This document shows positions 18,334 through 27,412 of a DNA stretch of 64,000 nucleotides, piece after piece. How positions within the stretch are numbered: the stretch's first letter is position 1; each line of letters begins with the position of its first letter. The position numbers were made by a program, and so were the translations under genes. Where the stretch lies: the NCBI GenBank assembly GCA_051418055.1, contig JBPRGH010000085.1, positions 1-64,000 of the forward strand, written 5' to 3'. The notes below the pieces were generated by a model. It ran no database searches and was not told the DNA's origin. It saw only the letters and a list, made by a program, of their open reading frames with translations. Source of the DNA: JBPRGH01 sp051418055 (lineage in GTDB: Bacteria > Bacteroidota > Bacteroidia > Cytophagales > Cyclobacteriaceae).

Positions 18334-19260
18334 CTATTTTAATTCACTCTTATAGTAGCCTTCATAAAGATGAGTGCCTAACAATAAATGAATAATTCTA
18401 AAGCTAACAGGATCCAATGTTCTAGTATTAGGTATTACGTGAAAAGTAAATATTAATAACGGTTTTAAATTACCTAAAATGCGGTAAGCAATCTTTTTTA
18501 ACGGTGAATAACTAAATTCCAACTCCTTGTATCCCAATTCATAAGCTACACGTATAGTTTCTCCATTTCTTCTTTTACGATCTAACCAGTTATTCATGTT
18601 CAGGCGATCTTCTTCATTGTGGAAAACAGTAACTGTTTTATCCAGATAGAATTTTATGCCCATTTTCAATGCTCTCTGTGAGAATTCATAATCTTCAGCA
18701 CCGGCATGTGGAAATGATTCATTATAACCTCCAACTCTCCTAAAGTTATCCGCTGTAATAGGGAGAAAATAACTTGCGCCACTTGAAAGTTCAAAAACAT
18801 CAGTACTTTCTTTCCAAGTAGGACCAATCCAACCTTTAAGGGAGGTAAACTGATACTTTTCTAAATATCTACCGAATTTGCTTTTACTAAGTTTATCGAT
18901 TAACTGTGGTGGATAAAACCAGTTGAATAGGTAGCAGTTGTTTTTATCTTCCTGTATATGCTTCTTTGCCTGCTCTACTGCAGTTTTTGTAATTAATATA
19001 TCATCATCAAGAAAAATAAGATGACCAGAAACAGCCTGAGAAGCGCCAAAATTTCGTGCACTTGCGACTCCTTTACCAGGATTATTCAGCACCTTTATTT
19101 TATTTGAATCTATTGTGATTTTAAGCTTACTTTTTTTAGAATCATTGACCACAATAATTTCTGCATCAATATTTTCAATTGCTTTATGAGCAGCAGCAAG
19201 TGTTTTATTAAATATTTCTTGCCTTTCGAAAGTAGGAATTATAATACTAAAATCTTTCAT
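18334..19260 (-). CDS. Family 2 glycosyltransferase
   Basis: This 308-residue protein starts FSIIIPTFERQEIFNKTLAA, has AEIIVVNDS and the metal-binding triad LIFLDDDILI. Later GGYNESFPHAGAEDYEFSQR provides the acidic catalytic region of GT2 enzymes. The C-terminal ~70 residues include a hydrophobic stretch (PLLIFTFHVIP) that may associate with the membrane. Its start overlaps the upstream gene by 14 bp. It is one of five glycosyltransferases that assemble the exported glycan. Confidence 0.86.
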   Translation of the reverse strand: MKDFSIIIPTFERQEIFNKTLAAAHKAIENIDAEIIVVNDSKKSKLKITIDSNKIKVLNNPGKGVASARNFGASQAVSGHLIFLDDDILITKTAVEQAKKHIQEDKNNCYLFNWFYPPQLIDKLSKSKFGRYLEKYQFTSLKGWIGPTWKESTDVFELSSGASYFLPITADNFRRVGGYNESFPHAGAEDYEFSQRALKMGIKFYLDKTVTVFHNEEDRLNMNNWLDRKRRNGETIRVAYELGYKELEFSYSPLKKIAYRILGNLKPLLIFTFHVIPNTRTLDPVSFRIIHLLLGTHLYEGYYKSELK

Positions 19261-19927
19261 GCTTAGCTACAATGGAAAATCTATCAAACTGATCGTGTGT
19301 ATATCTTTTCAGACTGAAAAATGGTAATTTGTGCTGCTTCAATTTTTCCGCCAACGCTGAATAATAGTTGGGTTTATGTACATCATCAAAAATCATAAAG
19401 GAGCTTGTTGCAGATCGGTCAATAACAAAATCCACATGTTTAATCCTTTCTTCGACGAAATTTAAATCATGAAAGACAAGATCAAATGAATTATCCTTTT
19501 GAAGTAAAAATTGTTGAAGTGTAAAAATTTTATCTGTACTTAAAGAATGTGATGATAAAAATTCATGTGTTTTGGAAAGCCACTCCTCATTATCATCAAT
19601 AGAATATACTTCCACGTCAGGCACTTCTTTTTGGTACGTTCGAAAAACATAGGAACTTAATCCAGATCCCATTTCCAATATTTTTTTTACGTTAAAAACA
19701 TGACAAAATGTATATAAGCATGCGCATGTCTCCAAAGAAACGGCCATCTCTTTCGATGATATTGAGGAGGTATAGTTGGTATAAATATCCTTAAATCTTG
19801 AAAAGCTTTCCTGATAAGTTTTTTCAAATTTTTGTTTTAAAAGATTATTATCAAATAAATTATCTTCTGCAGGAGCCAGTCCTTTATACAGAAAATATTT
19901 TTCAACCCTGCTTTTTATACCAAACAT
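19247..19927 (-). CDS. Class I SAM-dependent methyltransferase-like protein
   Basis: This 226-residue protein has motif I KKILEMGSGLSSYVF, motif II VYSIDDNEEWL and a later FDLVFHDLN, consistent with a Rossmann-fold methyltransferase of the class I type. The conserved histidine-aspartate (FHD) after motif III resembles sugar O-methyltransferases. It lies directly after the Wzt gene and ahead of a GT2 gene, so glycan methylation or chain capping is plausible. Capping of ABC-exported O-antigens by methylation is known in other systems, but here that is inference. Confidence 0.7.
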   Translation of the reverse strand: MFGIKSRVEKYFLYKGLAPAEDNLFDNNLLKQKFEKTYQESFSRFKDIYTNYTSSISSKEMAVSLETCACLYTFCHVFNVKKILEMGSGLSSYVFRTYQKEVPDVEVYSIDDNEEWLSKTHEFLSSHSLSTDKIFTLQQFLLQKDNSFDLVFHDLNFVEERIKHVDFVIDRSATSSFMIFDDVHKPNYYSALAEKLKQHKLPFFSLKRYTHDQFDRFSIVAKHERF

Positions 19928-19931
19928 GTTA

Positions 19932-21152
19932 TTATTTATTTATGCTCCACTCAATATCTTTGACAAAAATGCGGTTGTACTTCTCATCCGGAAGTTCACC
20001 AGCATTAGTAAACTTTTTAGGTTCTACCAATAATGTAATGCAATCTTTCTTAACATCCAGGTCTACGTAGCCGTTTCCAAAATGAACATCTATTGAATAT
20101 ATACCTGACATTAGTGGCAGGTACGGGATAGTGAACGATATACTTCCCTCTGATAAAGGCTTATTTGTTAGATTACCGACATAATGTTTATTATTTACAG
20201 CCAGAAGAGCAGCATTTTGCATGTCCCTGAATATTAATCCTAATACAGGAAAATCAAGTTCTTCTTCTGATTTAAAATCAACATTAATTTGGATTTTTGA
20301 ACCCATAGAAGCAATATTACTGGGCTTGTTATCACATAAAACACGAATTTCTTTAATTAATCCGGTAGTTTTTTCTTCAAAATTTATAACGCCTTGTTGG
20401 GATTCTAATTTTTGACCTGAGGATGAGAGATAATGTTTAATTACCTCATTACTCTTGCCGGCGATGACCAGTTGTCCTTTTTCAAGTAAAATGGAGTGAG
20501 GGCATAAAGACTCGACAGCCGTTATATTATGGCTTACAAATAAAATTGTTCTTCCACTTTTGCTCACTTCATCCATTTTACCAAGGCACTTTTTCTGAAA
20601 TTCCATATCTCCAACCGCAAGTACCTCATCAATAATTAAAATTTCAGGTTCTAAAAATGCGGCTACGGAAAATGCCAATCTAAGCTGCATTCCACTAGAA
20701 TAATGTTTTAATGAAGTGTCTAAAAATTTCTCAGTACCAGAGAATGCCACTATTTCGTCAAATTTTGTTAGAATCTCCTTCCTTTTCATCCCTAAAATTG
20801 AACCATTCAGAAATATGTTCTCCCTACCTGTCAGTTCAGGATGGAATCCAGTACCTACTTCTAAAAGACTGGCTATTCTTCCTCTGCCAATAATTTCACC
20901 ACTGGTGGGAGGGGTTATTTTTGAAAGAATTTTTAATAATGTGGATTTGCCTGCTCCATTTTTACCTATAATTCCAATAGAATCACCAGGATTAACATCA
21001 AAAGTCACGTCTTTTAATGCCCAGAAATCTTCCTTTTTTGTATCTCTCTTAAAAGAAGATGTAATTTTGTCCCTTAGGCTTAAATAAGAACCTATGCCTT
21101 TCCTGATTTGAAATTTTTTTGAAATATTTTTTATTTCCAGTATAGGTTTCAT
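19932..21152 (-). CDS. wzt: Polysaccharide ABC exporter ATPase (Wzt-like) with C-terminal glycan-binding domain
   Basis: This 406-residue protein has an ATPase domain of about 245 residues with Walker A GIIGKNGAGKSTLLK, a signature loop YSSGMQLRLAFSVA, Walker B EILIIDEVLAVGD and H-loop FVSHN. The C-terminal ~150 residues are beta-rich and match the Wzt C-terminal carbohydrate-binding domain that recognises the terminal modification of O-antigen chains. It energises export across the inner membrane together with the permease encoded just upstream; their stop and start overlap as TAATG. Presence of the C-domain implies length control by a chain-terminating modification. Confidence 0.9.
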   Translation of the reverse strand: MKPILEIKNISKKFQIRKGIGSYLSLRDKITSSFKRDTKKEDFWALKDVTFDVNPGDSIGIIGKNGAGKSTLLKILSKITPPTSGEIIGRGRIASLLEVGTGFHPELTGRENIFLNGSILGMKRKEILTKFDEIVAFSGTEKFLDTSLKHYSSGMQLRLAFSVAAFLEPEILIIDEVLAVGDMEFQKKCLGKMDEVSKSGRTILFVSHNITAVESLCPHSILLEKGQLVIAGKSNEVIKHYLSSSGQKLESQQGVINFEEKTTGLIKEIRVLCDNKPSNIASMGSKIQINVDFKSEEELDFPVLGLIFRDMQNAALLAVNNKHYVGNLTNKPLSEGSISFTIPYLPLMSGIYSIDVHFGNGYVDLDVKKDCITLLVEPKKFTNAGELPDEKYNRIFVKDIEWSINK

Positions 21153-22000
21153 TAGGCAATATCTGCAAAAAAGGATTCGGTTTTCTTGAAATAAAGTATT
21201 CCCACAATAAAGAATATAATTGAAGAGGTCGAACTAATAAGTACCAGTTGTAAATTTAATGGTGTGTTAGTAAATGCATGCCTGAATAGCTCAATTGCTC
21301 CGGATAAAGGATTTAAAGATAATAATACTTGGGAAATTTGGTTTTCCATTATTGAAACTGGATAAATAACTGGAGTCAGAAAAAGTAGCATTTGTATTAA
21401 AAAAGGAATAATATATCTAAAATCTCTATACTTCACATTTAATGCAGCCAAAAGGCATCCTGGCCCAAATGTGGAAAAGACAGTGATGATTAGACTGAGA
21501 GGAACATAGATTATAGTTTTAAAAAGGAAAAATTCTAATTCTGAATTAATATTATAATATAAAAGGAGAAAAATGAAAAGTAAAAAAGCAATTGCAAAAT
21601 CAAATAATGCTACAAAAATAGCTGATATTGGAATTATAATCTTCGGGAAATAGATCTTTTTTATGATATTCGCATTAGCGACCATACTGTTTCCCGCATT
21701 AGAAAGGCCGGAGGAGAAAATGTTCCAAATTAATAAACCAGAAAAAACAAATAGAGGATAAGGGATACCTTGAGAAGGAACATTTAAAGTTCGACCAAAA
21801 AACAAGGAGAATATGGCCATCATAAGTAAAGGTTGTATTATAGCCCATAAAAAACCAAGGAAAGTTTGCTTGTAGCGAACCTTTATATCTCTCCAGGTAA
21901 AAAAATAAAATAGCTCATGAAATTTAATAAGCTCTTTCAAATCAAGGTCCAGACCTTTCTTAGGTCTGATGGTATATTCTATATTCTGCTGTTTTTCCAA
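21152..22000 (-). CDS. wzm: Polysaccharide ABC exporter permease (Wzm-like)
   Basis: About 282 residues with six predicted membrane helices of the ABC-2 type. The conserved motif FTWRDIKVRYKQTFLGFLWA precedes helix 1 and is diagnostic for O-antigen/teichoic-type permeases. No ATG exists before the conserved region. I prefer the TTG at 22000 because the TTG at 22024 is inside a perfect -7 box (TATCTTTG, 22029-22022), so a transcript from that promoter could not contain it. The longer start would add eight residues. This is the first gene of the eleven-gene minus-strand operon. Confidence 0.87.
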   Translation of the reverse strand: MEKQQNIEYTIRPKKGLDLDLKELIKFHELFYFFTWRDIKVRYKQTFLGFLWAIIQPLLMMAIFSLFFGRTLNVPSQGIPYPLFVFSGLLIWNIFSSGLSNAGNSMVANANIIKKIYFPKIIIPISAIFVALFDFAIAFLLFIFLLLYYNINSELEFFLFKTIIYVPLSLIITVFSTFGPGCLLAALNVKYRDFRYIIPFLIQMLLFLTPVIYPVSIMENQISQVLLSLNPLSGAIELFRHAFTNTPLNLQLVLISSTSSIIFFIVGILYFKKTESFFADIA

Positions 22001-22021
22001 TTTATTAAGCCCTAATGGATT

Positions 22022-22029
22022 CAAAGATA
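22022..22029 (-). promoter_or_regulatory. -7 box (TATCTTTG) of the polysaccharide operon
   Basis: Read on the minus strand this is TATCTTTG, an exact TAnnTTTG match, at the head of the operon. It is the only exact consensus match I found in the 242 bp divergent gap next to the operon start. Transcription would begin near 22015. Confidence 0.55.
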
Positions 22030-22266
22030 CAAAGTAATATCTTTCATAGTTCCTGACTGCCTGTTATAGATCTAAAGAGGTTATCTAATTTAACAGAAAT
22101 ATGAAGTTGCTATTCTATAAATCAATGAATTAAAATTTAGATCAGGATGTTAATAGAAAATTTGAAGTGAATCTTTTTTATCTTGCAACAAGTAATTCTT
22201 TTAAATTTTGTCAAAGTTAAAATTCAGCAGGATAAAGTTTAAAATATTTTTTAGAATATATTGGAA

Positions 22267-25200
22267 ATGTGCAACAGGTATAGGTCATTAGGGATAAGAA
22301 GCCTGATATTACTGGTTTTCTCTTTTTGGATTAAAAATGGTTATTCACAATGCCTGCCAACGAATTTTTCAATTGCGGAAAATATTGTTTGCCAGCAGGA
22401 GACATTATTATTTAATAATACCTCCAGTGGCACAGAATTTCTATGGGATTTCTGCTCAAATGATATAGAAGCTGATCCTACTGAATCTACAGGTGCTATA
22501 GTTGATAATTTAAGTCAGGCTTTTGGCTATGATGTTGTTAAACAAGATGATAATTATTATGGCTTTGTTACAAATCGCGGTTCTAATAAATTAATTCGTT
22601 TAAATTATGGCAATAGTTTAAGGAATACCCCATCAATTACTGATTTGGGTAATCCAGGTACTCTCTTAAAAAGCCCCGAAGATATTGATGTAGTTAATAT
22701 AAATGGCAACTGGTATGGACTAGTTGCCTTAAATTTAGCATATCCAGATAATGCCGTTATTCTTTTTGATTTTGGAGCAGATATTACAAATCCTAATCCT
22801 ATCAGTCGGTCGTTGGGAAATTTTAATATTTCTTCAGTTATTAGAGGGATATCTACAGCTTATGATAAAGGAAACATTGTTCTTGTTCTAGCTCAAAGTA
22901 ATTATAAAGTAACATTAATAAATTTTAGAGATTCTTTTGATAATACTATAGCGCCATCGGATAAAATTGTTACTAATAATCTTCTTAATGCAACTACAAT
23001 TTTTTCGGTTGAAACCTACAATAAGTGTGATGAATGGTTTGTCTTTGCCGCATCAAATAATAGAATCCATAAACTCAACTTCGGCACTGATCTCTTCAAT
23101 ATACCAATTAGTGAGGAAAGTTATCCCGCAGCAGATGTTGGCACTTTGCCTTTTGATATCAATGCAGTGGCAGAAGGTGACAGTACTTACTTATTTATTG
23201 GTAATCTTGATGCACCTTATGTAATATATAATTTTAATGACTTTAGCAGTATACCAACTCAAGTGAAGAAAGGTGTAAATCCTACTCTTACTGATTTTAA
23301 TATACTTTATGCAGAGGGTGAATTTATTTTAACCGGAATTCGCAATTCAAGTAAAACTGTTTCTCGGGTAACTTACAAAAAAGAATGTGAGGCATCAATA
23401 GAATATTCTTATGATCCAGAGCCACATGGAGTTTCCTATGGTAATTCAGGAACTTATTATATACGCCTCACGACCATAAACGGCACTTACAGAAATAGTG
23501 CATTGAATGAAGTAACTGTTACACAAGATTTAGCTCCGCAGGCACAATTAAGCCACAGTAATGTTTGTCAGCTTTCCGAAATTTCCTTTAGTGGAATCTC
23601 CCAGGATCTAATACAAACCTACACCTGGTCCTTCGGCGACTCCACCACCGCCACCGGTGACACCGTCCAGCATCAATACTCCTCTGCAGGCACATATCAG
23701 ATCCGGCTGGATGTGGATGATGGCACCTGCACCAATTTTGTCACCGACTCAATCACCATCTATAAAGATGCGCCCACGCCGGCTTTTGATTATGAGGCAG
23801 TTTCTAATTGTACAAATACAGATATTTTATTCAACAACCTTTCCGATGCCTCAGGGATACCGGATTCGCTTGTTAGCTATTCCTGGAACTTCAACAACGA
23901 ATTTACCAGTACAGCAAAAACAGACACTACAGTGGTATTTACTTCTGCCGGTGATAAGAATATTTCCCTCATTGCTTCAATTCCCGGCTGTGCCAACGAC
24001 ACTACCGCCACAATTACTATTAATGAAGGAGCGCTGGTAGATTTTTCCTTTGAAGATCATTGTGAGGAAGCTGAGGTGCAGTTTACCAACCTCACGTCAG
24101 GCACTATAACAGACCTGCAGTGGACTTTCGGTAATGGCGATAGCTCTACTGTTTCTGACCCTGCCGTTATTTATAATTCCTATGGTGATTATAGCGTAAA
24201 TCTGGAGGTGACCAACGATAAAGGTTGTATTACCTATAAAACCGATACCATATCAATCCATGATTTACCGGTAGCTGATTTCAGCCATAGCTTAAGCTGT
24301 GAGGGGCTGGAGACGCATTTTTATGATGAATCTACCGTAGATCTTGCAAATATCAATGGCTGGGACTGGAGCATTAACGGAGAGCAGTTTTCAGAAGCCA
24401 TGCCTGCCTATTTGTTTGAAAATGATGAATCTTATAATATCTCCCTGAAAGTCACCTCGGAATACGGTTGTGCAGATTCTATATCTAGAGTAGTTGACGT
24501 TCTTCCTTCTCCGGTTGCTGATTTTTCATTTGATAAGATCTGTATTAATGAGCCGACTAATTTTGAGGATCAAAGCACCTTTGCTTCAGGGGATATTAAG
24601 GAATGGCAGTGGGTAATTGATGATAAAATTTATTCAAAAGCTGATATTACTCATCAATTCAGTAATTCAGGTGATTATAATGCCTCTCTTATTGTTACCG
24701 CCGATAATTTATGCCGCAATATAAAAACAGACACCATAGAGGTGCATGCGACACCGGAATTTCAATTTAACAGCTCTTTAGCCTGTGAGGAGCAGCCGGT
24801 AAATATATCTTCCTCTATTAATTCCACAGATCCGGTTGTAGGATATAATTGGTATGTCAGCAATGATTTGATTGGTAAAACTGAAGAGGTCACATATTTA
24901 CCTATTGATTTAAATCCGCTGCAGGTTCGCCTTGAAATCAACACTGCAGGCAATTGTGTTTTTGCCAGTAGCACGGAAATTCCTGTTTATCCTGTTCCTA
25001 TCGCAGATTTTGAAGCTTCTACTATTTATGGAGGAGCACCTCTTGAAGTAACCTATGAAGATTACTCTTCAGGAGGAAATTCCATAGATTGGTTTATTAA
25101 TGATATACCGATGCTTGTGGAGACAGGCAAGGCCAACACAATATTAGAAATAGGTGATTATCTGGTTACGCAGGTTGTTGCAACTGATATTGGTTGTACG

Positions 25201-25806
25201 GATTCGGCATTTGTAAATATTGAAGTTGTAGAACCAACCCTCGATTTGGAGTTGCAAAAAGTGCGGGTAATAAGTGATGCGGGTAATCAGAGCTTCTTAC
25301 TTGATATAATGAATAAAGGAAGTGCGCAGGTTAAAGATATGGAAGTGGATATTTCGATTAACAATGAGGTTTCTTTCAAAGAAAATGTTACGAACTTCCT
25401 TAATTCGGGTGAAAAATTCTCCACAATGCTCCTCTCAACCCTTGAAAGCCGACCCCGGTTTATGTGTTTTACAGTTAATGCAAAAGGCACAGTGCTTTCT
25501 GAAGAAGATGTTGAAAACAATAGCATGTGCGTAAATTTTGATGGGATTTCTTTTCTTTTAAAACCTTATCCTAATCCGGCTAACGATCAGGTTACCATTC
25601 CTATACTGCTAAGGGAAAATAACAGCATTAAAATTAATGTGATCAATAGTATTGGAGCTTTAGTATATGAAACTTCTGTTCAGGGGATAAAAGATGAGAT
25701 GATCAATTATAACTTATCTGTTAGAGATCTCCCTCAGGGCTTTTATGTAATAAAAGTTATATCCGGCATTCAGGAACAGACATTCCCAATAATAATAAAC
25801 CACTGA
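22267..25806 (+). CDS. Secreted multi-PKD protein with T9SS type A sorting domain
   Basis: About 1179 residues from the ATG at 22267; a TTG two codons earlier is unlikely. A signal peptide (SLILLVFSFWIKNGYSQ) is followed by a ~330-residue beta-rich region with propeller-like repeats. About seven PKD-like domains follow (for example TYTWSFGDSTTATGDTVQHQ, LQWTFGNGDSSTV), then a CARDB-like domain (DLELQKVRVISDAGNQSFLL). The end, from LLKPYPNPANDQVTI to GFYVIKV, is a type A Por secretion sorting domain, so the protein is probably exported by T9SS and anchored on the surface. Likely adhesin or matrix protein; ligand unknown. Confidence 0.87.
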   Translation: MCNRYRSLGIRSLILLVFSFWIKNGYSQCLPTNFSIAENIVCQQETLLFNNTSSGTEFLWDFCSNDIEADPTESTGAIVDNLSQAFGYDVVKQDDNYYGFVTNRGSNKLIRLNYGNSLRNTPSITDLGNPGTLLKSPEDIDVVNINGNWYGLVALNLAYPDNAVILFDFGADITNPNPISRSLGNFNISSVIRGISTAYDKGNIVLVLAQSNYKVTLINFRDSFDNTIAPSDKIVTNNLLNATTIFSVETYNKCDEWFVFAASNNRIHKLNFGTDLFNIPISEESYPAADVGTLPFDINAVAEGDSTYLFIGNLDAPYVIYNFNDFSSIPTQVKKGVNPTLTDFNILYAEGEFILTGIRNSSKTVSRVTYKKECEASIEYSYDPEPHGVSYGNSGTYYIRLTTINGTYRNSALNEVTVTQDLAPQAQLSHSNVCQLSEISFSGISQDLIQTYTWSFGDSTTATGDTVQHQYSSAGTYQIRLDVDDGTCTNFVTDSITIYKDAPTPAFDYEAVSNCTNTDILFNNLSDASGIPDSLVSYSWNFNNEFTSTAKTDTTVVFTSAGDKNISLIASIPGCANDTTATITINEGALVDFSFEDHCEEAEVQFTNLTSGTITDLQWTFGNGDSSTVSDPAVIYNSYGDYSVNLEVTNDKGCITYKTDTISIHDLPVADFSHSLSCEGLETHFYDESTVDLANINGWDWSINGEQFSEAMPAYLFENDESYNISLKVTSEYGCADSISRVVDVLPSPVADFSFDKICINEPTNFEDQSTFASGDIKEWQWVIDDKIYSKADITHQFSNSGDYNASLIVTADNLCRNIKTDTIEVHATPEFQFNSSLACEEQPVNISSSINSTDPVVGYNWYVSNDLIGKTEEVTYLPIDLNPLQVRLEINTAGNCVFASSTEIPVYPVPIADFEASTIYGGAPLEVTYEDYSSGGNSIDWFINDIPMLVETGKANTILEIGDYLVTQVVATDIGCTDSAFVNIEVVEPTLDLELQKVRVISDAGNQSFLLDIMNKGSAQVKDMEVDISINNEVSFKENVTNFLNSGEKFSTMLLSTLESRPRFMCFTVNAKGTVLSEEDVENNSMCVNFDGISFLLKPYPNPANDQVTIPILLRENNSIKINVINSIGALVYETSVQGIKDEMINYNLSVRDLPQGFYVIKVISGIQEQTFPIIINH

Positions 25807-25813
25807 TTTTCCC

Positions 25814-25821
25814 TAAGTTTG
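25814..25821 (+). promoter_or_regulatory. Putative -7 box (TAAGTTTG) for galE
   Basis: TAAGTTTG lies in the 33 bp gap between the PKD gene and galE, 18 bp before the galE ATG. It is an exact consensus match. It would give galE its own promoter with a leader of about a dozen bases. No -33 TTTG is evident. Confidence 0.4.
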
Positions 25822-25839
25822 CAGCTGGATTTGCTGCAC

Positions 25840-26880
25840 ATGAAAAAAAATAAAATACTTGTCACCGGAGGGTGCGGATATATTGGCTCGCAAACGATCA
25901 TTCAGATCCTGAGGAATACAAATTATAAGGTAATTTCAGCGGATAATTTTTCTAATTCTACTTTACTAACTCTGGAAAGGATAGAGAAGATTACTGGTGA
26001 GAAAATAAAGAATTATGAGGTAGATCTTGCTGATCTGAATTCGACCGATAGAATTTTTCAGGAAAATAAGGACCTGCTTGGCGTTATACATTTTGCTGCA
26101 TTAAAATCTGTACCTGAATCGGTTGAAAAACCTTTGCTTTACTATAGAAATAATATGGATTCACTTCTAAATATCCTGGAGTGCTGTGAGAAACATGATG
26201 TTGAGCATCATATTTTTTCTTCTTCATGTAGCGTTTATGGAAATGTAGCAGAGTTGCCGGTTGATGAGCATACACCTTTTGCCAAAGCAGAATCACCTTA
26301 TGCCCATACAAAAGCAATGGGAGAGGAGATAATTGAACAATTTTCTAAAAATAGCCGCACCAGAAATATAGCACTTAGGTATTTTAATCCTGTCGGATCT
26401 GATGAAACGGGTTTAATAGGGGAGGATCCTGTAAGCAATGATAAGCCAAATAATCTTGTGCCCTTCATTACGCGAACTGCTGCCGGTATCTACCCAAAAT
26501 TAACTGTTTTTGGAGGCGATTATAGTACAAGAGATGGATCCTGTGTGAGGGACTATATTCATGTGATGGATATTGCTAATGCTCATATTCAGGCGCTTGA
26601 ATATCTGGTAATTAACAAAGAGATAAAATTTGATGTCTTTAACTTGGGCACTGGCCAGGGGGTAACGGTTCTTGAGGCAATAAAAGCATTTGAAAATGAA
26701 AGTGGTGTAGAGCTCAATTATGAAATTGGACCCCGGCGGCAAGGTGATGTGGAGGCAATATATTCTGACAGCAAGAAAGCAAAAGATAAACTTAATTGGC
26801 AGCCAGTTCGTAGTATAAAAGAGATGATGTCTTCAGCATGGAAATGGCAGCAGCAATTATTGCAGGAACAAAATAGATAA
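25840..26880 (+). CDS. galE: UDP-glucose 4-epimerase
   Basis: About 346 residues from ATG 25840 (MKKNKILVTGGCGYIGSQT). The NAD-binding GGCGYIGS, the SSSCSVYG segment with the catalytic Ser, and YAHTKAMGEEI (YxxxK) identify an extended SDR. NPVGSDETGLIGEDPVSNDKP and RDYIHVMDIANAH are specific to GalE. It interconverts UDP-glucose and UDP-galactose and could feed the nearby polysaccharide operon, although it is on the other strand and beyond the PKD gene. Length is normal for the family. Confidence 0.92.
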   Translation: MKKNKILVTGGCGYIGSQTIIQILRNTNYKVISADNFSNSTLLTLERIEKITGEKIKNYEVDLADLNSTDRIFQENKDLLGVIHFAALKSVPESVEKPLLYYRNNMDSLLNILECCEKHDVEHHIFSSSCSVYGNVAELPVDEHTPFAKAESPYAHTKAMGEEIIEQFSKNSRTRNIALRYFNPVGSDETGLIGEDPVSNDKPNNLVPFITRTAAGIYPKLTVFGGDYSTRDGSCVRDYIHVMDIANAHIQALEYLVINKEIKFDVFNLGTGQGVTVLEAIKAFENESGVELNYEIGPRRQGDVEAIYSDSKKAKDKLNWQPVRSIKEMMSSAWKWQQQLLQEQNR

Positions 26881-26938
26881 TCCTGATACAACAGTATTCG
26901 AAGTCATTTCCCTAATAGAATTAAATGAATAATTATAA

Positions 26939-27409
26939 ATGAAACCTATAAAGCTTGATAAAACAGATCGTAAAATTTTAGATATCCTTCAGCAAAATGG
27001 TAAAATTACTAATGCTGAGCTCGCTCAAAGGGTGGGGCTTTCCCCTGCTCCAACACTTGAGAGAGTAAAAAAGCTTGAAAAATCAGGTGTTATAAAAAGC
27101 TACCATGCCAAGCTAGATAATTCTCTGGTTGGTTTGGGAGTTAGCACCTTTGTGATGGTTTCCCTGAAAGGCCATAATAAGGAGAATATTGAAAATTTCA
27201 TGAAGAGTATTGATACTATTGATGAAATTATAGAATGCCACCATGTTACAGGAACAAGCGATTTTATTTTAAAGGTTATTGCGCAGGACATACCTTCTTA
27301 CCAGAAGCTGATGCTTGAAAAAGTGACTAATATTGAAGTGGTTGATAATATGCAATCTATGATAATTTTATCTACCTTTAAGGATAGCAAAAAAGTACCT
27401 ATTCCATAG
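26939..27409 (+). CDS. Lrp/AsnC family transcriptional regulator
   Basis: This 156-residue protein has an N-terminal winged helix-turn-helix (DKTDRKILDILQQNGKITNA then LAQRVGLSPAPTLERVKKLE) and a C-terminal RAM ligand-binding domain (GHNKENIENFMKSIDTIDEI, HHVTGTSDFILKV). Such regulators bind amino acids and control metabolic genes as oligomers. It stands immediately ahead of a phosphoribosyltransferase gene, three bases away, and is probably cotranscribed with it and the kinase/panB genes. Targets are unknown; autoregulation is usual in the family. Confidence 0.9.
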   Translation: MKPIKLDKTDRKILDILQQNGKITNAELAQRVGLSPAPTLERVKKLEKSGVIKSYHAKLDNSLVGLGVSTFVMVSLKGHNKENIENFMKSIDTIDEIIECHHVTGTSDFILKVIAQDIPSYQKLMLEKVTNIEVVDNMQSMIILSTFKDSKKVPIP

Positions 27410-27412
27410 AAA

